Assembly: GCF_937891315.1 (NCBI RefSeq)
Contig: NZ_CALAGI010000161.1
Span: 1-10,760 of the forward strand
Direction: 5' to 3'
Origin: an uncultured Amaricoccus sp.
GTDB lineage: Bacteria > Pseudomonadota > Alphaproteobacteria > Rhodobacterales > Rhodobacteraceae
Length of the DNA: 10,760 bases
This document shows positions 5,766-10,760 of the stretch, one piece after another. The translations under genes were made by a program, and so were the position numbers. How positions within the stretch are numbered: position 1 is the first letter of the stretch; every line of letters starts with the position of its first letter. A model generated the notes under the pieces. That model saw nothing but the letters and a program-made list of their open reading frames with translations. It was not told the DNA's origin and searched no databases.

Positions 5766-7031
5766 ATGAGCCTAGTCGGCAGGGCGGCGAAGTCGCTCGA
5801 AATAGATCTCAGGCTCGTGGGCATGATCGGGGCCCTCGTCGTGATCTGGCTGGTGTTCGACGCCACCACCGGCGGCCGATTCCTGACCCCGCGCAACCTG
5901 TTCAACCTTTCGGTGCAGACCGCCTCGGTGGCGGTGATGGCGACCGGGATGGTGTTCGTGATCGTCACCCGGAATATCGACCTCAGCGTCGGCTCGCTGC
6001 TCGGCTTCGTCGGCATGATCATGGGCACGCTTCAGCTCCACTATCTGCCCGGGATCGTCGGCGCCGGCGGCGGTTCGATCTGGATCCTCGCGGTGCTGGG
6101 CGGGATCATCACCGGGGTGCTGATCGGCGGCTTCCAGGGCTATATCATCGGCTATCTCGGGGTGCCGGCCTTCATCGTGACGCTGGGCGGGTTGCTCGTC
6201 TGGCGCGGCGCGGCCTGGTGGGTGACGAGCGGCCAGACCGTCGCGCCGCTCGACCCGACCTTCAAGCTGCTCGGCGGCGGCACGGGCGGCACGCTTGGCG
6301 CAACCTGGAGCTGGGCCCTCGGTCTCGTCGCGGCCTTCGCCGCGATCGCGCTCATCTTTGCCTCGCGCCGGCGCAAGACCTCGCACGGATTTCCGGTGAA
6401 ACCGCTCTGGGCGGAGGTTACCGTGGCGGGGATCGTCGTCGGACTGATCCTCGCCTTCGTCGCGCTGATGAACGCCTATCCGGTGCCCGAGCAGGCGGCG
6501 AGGAACATCCTCGCCGCGCGCGGCGAGCCGATCCCGGACGGACCGATCAACATGGCACAGGGCGTGGCGATCCCGGTCGTCATCCTGCTCGCCGTCGCGG
6601 TGGCGATGACCGTGGTCGCCCGCCGCACCCGCTTCGGGCGCTATGTCTTCGCAACCGGCGGCAATCCGGACGCGGCGGAGCTTTCGGGCATCAATACGCG
6701 GCTCCTGACCGTCAAGATCTTCGCGCTGATGGGCGGGCTGACCGCCATCGCCTCGGTTATCGCCTCGGCCCGGCTCGGCGCGGTCGGCAACGACCTCGGC
6801 ACGCTCGACGAATTGCGCACCATCGCGGCGGCGGTGATCGGCGGCACCGCGCTCTCGGGCGGCGTGGGCACCATCTACGGCGCGATCATCGGCGCGCTGA
6901 TCATGCAGAGCCTGCAGTCCGGCATGGCGATGGTCGGGGTAGACGCGCCGCTGCAATCGATCGTGGTCGGCGTGGTGCTGGTGCTCGCGGTGCTGATCGA
7001 CATCATCTACCGACGGAGGACCGGCGCATGA
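5766..7031 (+). CDS. xylH: D-xylose ABC transporter, permease
   Basis: This 421-residue inner-membrane permease of the BPD_transp_2 (ribose/xylose) family forms the xylose channel, probably as a homodimer. Hydrophobic segments start at about 17-35, 52-68, 75-88, 105-150, 184-200, 218-236, 268-285, 315-335, 352-385 and 395-415. Family signatures are ATGMVFVIVTRNIDLSVGS (59-77), GYLGVPAFIVTLGGLL (129-144), the cytoplasmic FATGGNPDAAELSGI (295-309) that contacts the ATPase, and GGTALSGGVGT (359-369). The start at 5766 follows GGAG (5754-5757) by eight bases; an upstream in-frame ATG at 5703 gives a non-homologous leader and is rejected. The middle insert at about 200-265 (hydrophilic RRRK, then NAYPVPEQAARNI) is seen in XylH-type permeases and is longer than in RbsC. 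The stop overlaps the xylG start by four bases. Confidence 0.95.
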   Translation: MSLVGRAAKSLEIDLRLVGMIGALVVIWLVFDATTGGRFLTPRNLFNLSVQTASVAVMATGMVFVIVTRNIDLSVGSLLGFVGMIMGTLQLHYLPGIVGAGGGSIWILAVLGGIITGVLIGGFQGYIIGYLGVPAFIVTLGGLLVWRGAAWWVTSGQTVAPLDPTFKLLGGGTGGTLGATWSWALGLVAAFAAIALIFASRRRKTSHGFPVKPLWAEVTVAGIVVGLILAFVALMNAYPVPEQAARNILAARGEPIPDGPINMAQGVAIPVVILLAVAVAMTVVARRTRFGRYVFATGGNPDAAELSGINTRLLTVKIFALMGGLTAIASVIASARLGAVGNDLGTLDELRTIAAAVIGGTALSGGVGTIYGAIIGALIMQSLQSGMAMVGVDAPLQSIVVGVVLVLAVLIDIIYRRRTGA

Positions 7032-7804
7032 CCCATCGAGGCCAAATCGACGGAGTCACGCCCCTCGTCGACATGCGCGACATCTGCATCAGCTTCGGCG
7101 GCGTCCAAGCCGTCGACCATGTCAGCGTCGATCTCTTCCCGGGCGAGGTCGTCGGCCTGCTCGGCCACAACGGCGCCGGCAAATCGACGCTGATCAAGGT
7201 CCTGTCCGGCGCATATCAGGCCGATACCGGCGAGATCCTGATCAATGGCGAGAAGGCGGACATCCGCACGCCCCGCGACGCCCGCCGCTACAATATCGAG
7301 ACGATCTACCAGACGCTGGCGCTGGCCGACAATCTCGACGCGGCCTCCAACCTGTTCCTCGGGCGCGAACTCGTCACCCCGCTCGGCTTCGTCGATGACG
7401 ACCGGATGGAGGCCGAGACCCGCAAGATCCTGAAGCGGCTCAATCCGAACTTCCAGAAGTTCCACGCCCCGGTCAAGGCGCTGTCCGGCGGACAACGCCA
7501 GTCCGTCGCCATCGCCCGCGCGGTCTATTTCAACGCCCGCATCCTGATCATGGACGAGCCGACCGCCGCCCTCGGTGTGAAGGAGACCCAGATGGTCGGC
7601 GAACTGATCGAGCAGCTCAAGGCCGAGGGCATCGGCATCTTCCTCATCAGCCACGACATACGCGACGTGATGGCGCTCTGCGACCGGGTCTCGGTGATGA
7701 AGAACGGCAAGCTCGTCGGCACCGTCCGGGTCGGGGACGTGACCGAGGACGACATCCTCGGCATGATCATCCTCGGCAAGCAGCCCGCGGCGCCCGTCCA
7801 ATGA
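7028..7804 (+). CDS. xylG: Sugar ABC transporter, single-domain ATPase (XylG/FrcA type)
   Basis: This 258-residue ATPase powers XylH. It has one complete nucleotide-binding domain: Walker A GHNGAGKS (46-53), Q-loop Gln95, signature LSGGQ (152-156), Walker B ILIMDEP (172-178) with catalytic Glu177, D-loop ALGV (181-184) and H-loop His209. E. coli XylG and RbsA are tandem ATPases of about 500 residues. This half-size form resembles FrcA of rhizobial fructose importers and must work as a homodimer. No second domain or frameshifted remnant follows; the frame ends at a normal TGA and 75 bases later xylB begins. The start ATG overlaps the xylH stop (ATGA), with GGAGGA (7015-7020) seven bases upstream, so translation is coupled. 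The xylose role is inferred from xylF, xylB and xylA on both sides. Confidence 0.93.
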   Translation: MTHRGQIDGVTPLVDMRDICISFGGVQAVDHVSVDLFPGEVVGLLGHNGAGKSTLIKVLSGAYQADTGEILINGEKADIRTPRDARRYNIETIYQTLALADNLDAASNLFLGRELVTPLGFVDDDRMEAETRKILKRLNPNFQKFHAPVKALSGGQRQSVAIARAVYFNARILIMDEPTAALGVKETQMVGELIEQLKAEGIGIFLISHDIRDVMALCDRVSVMKNGKLVGTVRVGDVTEDDILGMIILGKQPAAPVQ

Positions 7805-7879
7805 CCGCGCGCCAGCCCGATACCCTGCACCCGGCATTCCGAGCCCCACTGCCCTCTCCCACAGCTCAGGTCTGATCTC
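7805..7879 (+). other. C-rich spacer between xylG and xylB
   Basis: By hand count these 75 bases contain 37 C against 15 G, with no evident hairpin. Unstructured C-rich, G-poor RNA is the type favoured by Rho, so partial Rho-dependent termination between the transport and enzyme genes is possible. The xylB ribosome site here is weak (AGG at 7868-7870). Confidence 0.3.
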
Positions 7880-9322
7880 ATGTATCTCGGCATCGATATC
7901 GGCACATCGTCGGTCAAGACCGTGCTCTTTGGCCGCGACCAACGCCTGCTCGCCCAGGCGAGCGAACCGCTGACCGTCCAGCGCCCGCGCCCCGGCTGGT
8001 CCGAGCAGGATCCCGAGGCCTGGTGGGCCGCCGTCCTCGCCACCATCGACGCCATCGCGCGCCAGCATTCGCTCGCCGCGCTCCGCGGCATCGGCCTCTC
8101 CGGTCAGATGCACGGGGCGGTCTGCCTCGACCATGACGACCGCCTGCTCCGGCCCGCGATCCTCTGGAACGACGGCCGCGCCATGGCCGAATGCGCCGAG
8201 CTCGAAGCCGCCTGCCCACGCTCGCGCGAGATCGCCGGCAATATCGCCATGCCGGGCTTCACCGCGCCGAAGATCCTCTGGCTGAGAAAGCACGAGCCGG
8301 AGATCTTCGCCGATATCGACACCGTGCTGCTGCCGAAGGACTATGTCCGCTTCCGCCTGACCGGCCATCATGTCTCGGATATGTCGGACGCTTCCGGCAC
8401 GCTCTGGCTCGATGTCGGGGCCCGCGACTGGTCCGACGATCTGCTGGAGGCGACCGGGCTTACCCGCGCCCACATGCCCCGCCTCGTCGAGGGCAGCGCG
8501 CCGTCCGGCGACCTGCTGCCGGAGTTGGCCAGCCGCTGGAGCATTCCCGGCCCGGTGGTCGTCGCCGGCGGCGCGGGCGACAACGCGGCCGCCGCCTGCG
8601 GCGTCGGCGTCACCACGCCCGGGGACGCCTTCATCTCGCTTGGCACCTCGGGCGTACTCTTCGTCTCGAACGCCCGCTTCTCGCCCAACACCGACGGCGC
8701 GGTTCATGCCTTCGCCCATGCCATCCCGGATACCTGGCACCAGATGGGCGTGATCCTCTCCGCCTCCGACAGCCTGGAATGGCTCTCCCGCGTCGCCGGC
8801 CGGAAGCCCGCCGAACTGGCCAGCGCCGTCAGTCTCGAGGCTGGCCCCAGCCGCGTCACCTTCCTCCCTCACCTCTCCGGGGAGCGCACACCGCACAACG
8901 ACGCGGCCGCCCGCGGCGCCTTCATCGGCCTCGCCCAGTCGACCGGCCTCGCCGACCTGACCCAGGCGGTGATGGAGGGCGTCGCCTATGCCTTCGCCGA
9001 TTGCCAGCGCGTCCTCGCCGACGCCGGCACCGACTTCGCCTCGGCGCTCGCCGTCGGCGGCGGTGCCCGCTCCGAAGCCTGGCTCCGGATCATCGCCTCG
9101 GTGCTCGACCGTCCGATCGAGATCGCGGCCGACGCCGATGTCGGCGCGGCGCTCGGCGCGGCGCGCCTCGCGATCTGCGCCGCCGAGGGTGCCACTCCGG
9201 CCGAGATCTGCGCGGCGCCCGAGATCCTGCGCGCCATCGAGCCGGAAGCCTCCCTCGTCACACGCTATCGCGAGGGCCATGCCCACTATCGCGCGCTCTA
9301 TCCCGCACTGAAGGAGACCTGA
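7880..9322 (+). CDS. xylB: Xylulokinase
   Basis: This 480-residue cytosolic FGGY-family kinase phosphorylates D-xylulose with ATP to D-xylulose 5-phosphate. Its length is close to E. coli XylB (484). The first ATPase-fold domain starts at once with YLGIDIGTSSVKTVLF (2-17). Substrate residues lie in GLSGQMHGAVCLD (72-84) and LWNDGRA (95-101), with the KDYVRFRLTG segment at 153-162. The catalytic base is expected at Asp234 in AGGAGDNAA (229-237), equal to Asp233 in E. coli. The second domain has SLGTSGVLF (253-261), FLPHLSGERTPH (328-339) and the adenosine motif AVGGGARSEAW (391-401). The start ATG has only a weak Shine-Dalgarno. The xylA ribosome site AAGGAG lies inside the last codons of this gene, so the two are translationally linked. 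All key residues are present. Confidence 0.96.
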   Translation: MYLGIDIGTSSVKTVLFGRDQRLLAQASEPLTVQRPRPGWSEQDPEAWWAAVLATIDAIARQHSLAALRGIGLSGQMHGAVCLDHDDRLLRPAILWNDGRAMAECAELEAACPRSREIAGNIAMPGFTAPKILWLRKHEPEIFADIDTVLLPKDYVRFRLTGHHVSDMSDASGTLWLDVGARDWSDDLLEATGLTRAHMPRLVEGSAPSGDLLPELASRWSIPGPVVVAGGAGDNAAAACGVGVTTPGDAFISLGTSGVLFVSNARFSPNTDGAVHAFAHAIPDTWHQMGVILSASDSLEWLSRVAGRKPAELASAVSLEAGPSRVTFLPHLSGERTPHNDAAARGAFIGLAQSTGLADLTQAVMEGVAYAFADCQRVLADAGTDFASALAVGGGARSEAWLRIIASVLDRPIEIAADADVGAALGAARLAICAAEGATPAEICAAPEILRAIEPEASLVTRYREGHAHYRALYPALKET

Positions 9323-9325
9323 CCC

Positions 9326-10630
9326 GTGAGCGATTTCTTCGAAGGTATCGCGCCCATCCCGTTCGAAGGTCCGGAAAGCGAGAACCCGCTCGCCTTCCGC
9401 TTCTACCAGCCCGACCGCCTGGTGCTCGGCAAGCGGATGGAGGATCAGCTGCGCCTGTCGATCGCCTATTGGCACAGCTTCGCCTGGGAAGGTGGCGATC
9501 CGTTCGGCGGGCGGACCTTCGAGCGGCCGTGGTTCGGCGGCGGCATGGAGGCGGCGCGGCTGAAGGCCGAGATCGCCTTCGAGATGTTCGACCTGCTCGG
9601 CGCGCCGTTCTTCGCCTTCCACGACCGCGACATCGCGCCCGAGGGCCAGAGTCTCGCCGAATCCAACCGCAACGTGCGCGAGATCGCCGACTATTTCGCC
9701 CGGCGGATGGAGACCAGCGCGACCCGGCTGCTCTGGGGCACGGCGAACCTGTTCTCGAACCGCCGCTTCATGTCCGGCGCGGCGACCAACCCCGATCCGG
9801 AGGTCTTCGCCTACGCCGCCGCCCAGGTGAAATGCGCGCTCGACGTGACCCACCAGCTCGGCGGGGCCAACTACGTGCTCTGGGGCGGACGCGAGGGCTA
9901 TGAGACGCTGCTCAATACCGACATGGGACGCGAGCTCGACCAGCTCGGGCGCTTCCTGTCGAAGGTTGTCGACTACAAGCACCGCATCGGCTTTCCCGGC
10001 ACCATCCTCATCGAGCCGAAGCCGCAGGAGCCGACCAAGCACCAGTATGATTACGACGTCGCGACCGTCTACGGCTTCCTGCGGCGCTTCGGCCTGGAAA
10101 AGGAGGTGAAGGTCAATATCGAGGTCGGCCACGCGGTCCTCGCCGGCCATTCCTTCGAACATGAGATCGCAACGGCGGTCGCGCTCGGCATTTTCGGCAG
10201 CGTCGATGCCAACCGCAACGACTATCAATCCGGCTGGGACACCGACCAGTTTCCGAACAACGTGCCGGAACTCGCGGTGGCGATCCACCAGATCCTGAAG
10301 GGCGGCGGCTTCGTCACCGGCGGCTTCAATTTCGATTCCAAGCTGCGGCGGCAATCACTCGACCCCGAGGATCTGATCGCCGCGCATGTCGGCGGCATGG
10401 ATGTCTGCGCCCGCGCCCTGCTCGCCGCGGCGGCGATCATCGAGGACGGCGGCCTCGACCAGGCGCTGGCCGACCGCTACGCCGGCTGGGAGACGCCGGA
10501 GGCGCGGAACATGCTTGTCGAAGCCGATCTCGCCGCCATCGCAGCCTGGGTCGACCACGACAACATCGACCCCCAGCCCCGCTCCGGCAAGCAGGAGAAG
10601 CTGGAAAACCTCGTCAACCGCTTCGTCTGA
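9326..10630 (+). CDS. xylA: Xylose isomerase (class II)
   Basis: This 434-residue cytosolic TIM-barrel enzyme converts D-xylose to D-xylulose using two divalent metals. The catalytic pair is His99 and Asp102 in FAFHDRD (96-102). Signatures are LLWGTANLFSN (135-145), VLWGGREGYETLLNTD (184-199) and IEPKPQEPTKHQYDYD (229-244). Metal ligands by alignment to known enzymes are Glu230, Glu266, His269, Asp294, Asp305, Asp307 and Asp337. The N-terminal extension (FFEGI.PIPFEGPES.NPLAFR) is typical of class II enzymes. The start is GTG at 9326, three bases after the xylB stop, with AAGGAG (9311-9316) nine bases upstream. The gene is last in the operon, whereas many xyl operons place xylA before xylB. 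Its presence points to the isomerase route rather than the oxidative Weimberg or Dahms routes. Confidence 0.97.
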   Translation: MSDFFEGIAPIPFEGPESENPLAFRFYQPDRLVLGKRMEDQLRLSIAYWHSFAWEGGDPFGGRTFERPWFGGGMEAARLKAEIAFEMFDLLGAPFFAFHDRDIAPEGQSLAESNRNVREIADYFARRMETSATRLLWGTANLFSNRRFMSGAATNPDPEVFAYAAAQVKCALDVTHQLGGANYVLWGGREGYETLLNTDMGRELDQLGRFLSKVVDYKHRIGFPGTILIEPKPQEPTKHQYDYDVATVYGFLRRFGLEKEVKVNIEVGHAVLAGHSFEHEIATAVALGIFGSVDANRNDYQSGWDTDQFPNNVPELAVAIHQILKGGGFVTGGFNFDSKLRRQSLDPEDLIAAHVGGMDVCARALLAAAAIIEDGGLDQALADRYAGWETPEARNMLVEADLAAIAAWVDHDNIDPQPRSGKQEKLENLVNRFV

Positions 10631-10760
10631 CCCTCGGCGCCGCCGGCGCGACCCTATCCACGCACGGCGCCGCGCGCCCGGAGCCAGCGCGACGCCAGCC
10701 ACCCGGGCGCCCCTTCGCTGACCCGGGGCTCAGCCCTCCAGTGCGCCGGAAGCCCCGCGG
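10631..10760. other. Region after xylA with possible hairpins
   Basis: No gene starts in these 130 bases. Possible stems are GCGCC (10637-10641) with GGCGC (10645-10649), CCCGGG (10702-10707) with CCCGGG (10722-10727), and CGGGGCT (10724-10730) with AGCCCCG (10751-10757). None is followed by a T tract within the window. An operon terminator is expected here, but I cannot say which of these serves, if any. Confidence 0.35.

Noticed and set aside
7007..10354. A 1115-codon open frame on the minus strand across xylG, xylB and xylA.
   Set aside because: It is antisense to three clearly recognised genes, and its composition (Asp, Arg, Glu, Gly, Ala, His) is typical of mirror frames in GC-rich codon-biased DNA. 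No domain is visible.
9326..10630. XylA has VGH where E. coli has ANH near the metal ligand Glu266.
   Set aside because: The ligands Glu266 and His269 are kept, and I recall similar variants in alphaproteobacterial enzymes, so it is not evidence of lost function.
1..10760. CRISPR arrays, tRNA or rRNA genes, insertion sequences and integrases.
   Set aside because: No spaced repeat array, cloverleaf-like segment, rRNA-like stretch or transposase/integrase motif was seen on either strand.

Overview
The window is uniformly GC-rich with strong G/C preference at third codon positions. It carries a complete D-xylose uptake and isomerase-pathway operon next to two unrelated genes. The gene set (single-ATPase XylFHG importer, ROK regulator instead of the enterobacterial AraC-type XylR, class II xylose isomerase with an alphaproteobacterial-looking C-terminus, TAXI-type binding protein) suggests a free-living alphaproteobacterium. 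No genus can be named from the sequence alone.

Left part (1-2987): a SulP-family anion transporter with a C-terminal STAS domain is on the minus strand. It diverges from a plus-strand TAXI-type TRAP substrate-binding protein that starts with TTG and has no TRAP membrane subunit beside it. A 294-base interval separates the two starts.

Middle (3059-4625): a ROK-family winged-helix regulator is on the minus strand, convergent with the TAXI gene and divergent from the xylose operon. The 286-base intergenic region is AT-rich compared with its surroundings. It holds an inverted repeat overlapping a TTGACA hexamer, three copies of a GAATCTC heptamer, and a 24-codon upstream reading frame with a strong Shine-Dalgarno that stops exactly one codon before the regulator's start.

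Right part (4626-10630): xylF (periplasmic xylose-binding protein), xylH (permease), xylG (single-domain ATPase), xylB (xylulokinase) and xylA (xylose isomerase) run in one direction. Xylose is captured by XylF, imported by XylH with XylG, isomerised to xylulose by XylA and phosphorylated to xylulose 5-phosphate by XylB for the pentose phosphate pathway. A strong hairpin between xylF and xylH and a C-rich spacer between xylG and xylB may set different expression levels within the operon.

The core is a known type of system, and I do not see a new enzymatic or defence system. The most unusual signal is a roughly 63-base palindromic repeat present twice (1-63 and 3051-3113). Each copy forms the 3' end of a minus-strand gene in the same frame and supplies a related 16-residue protein tail plus the stop codon. 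The leader reading frame before the ROK gene comes second.
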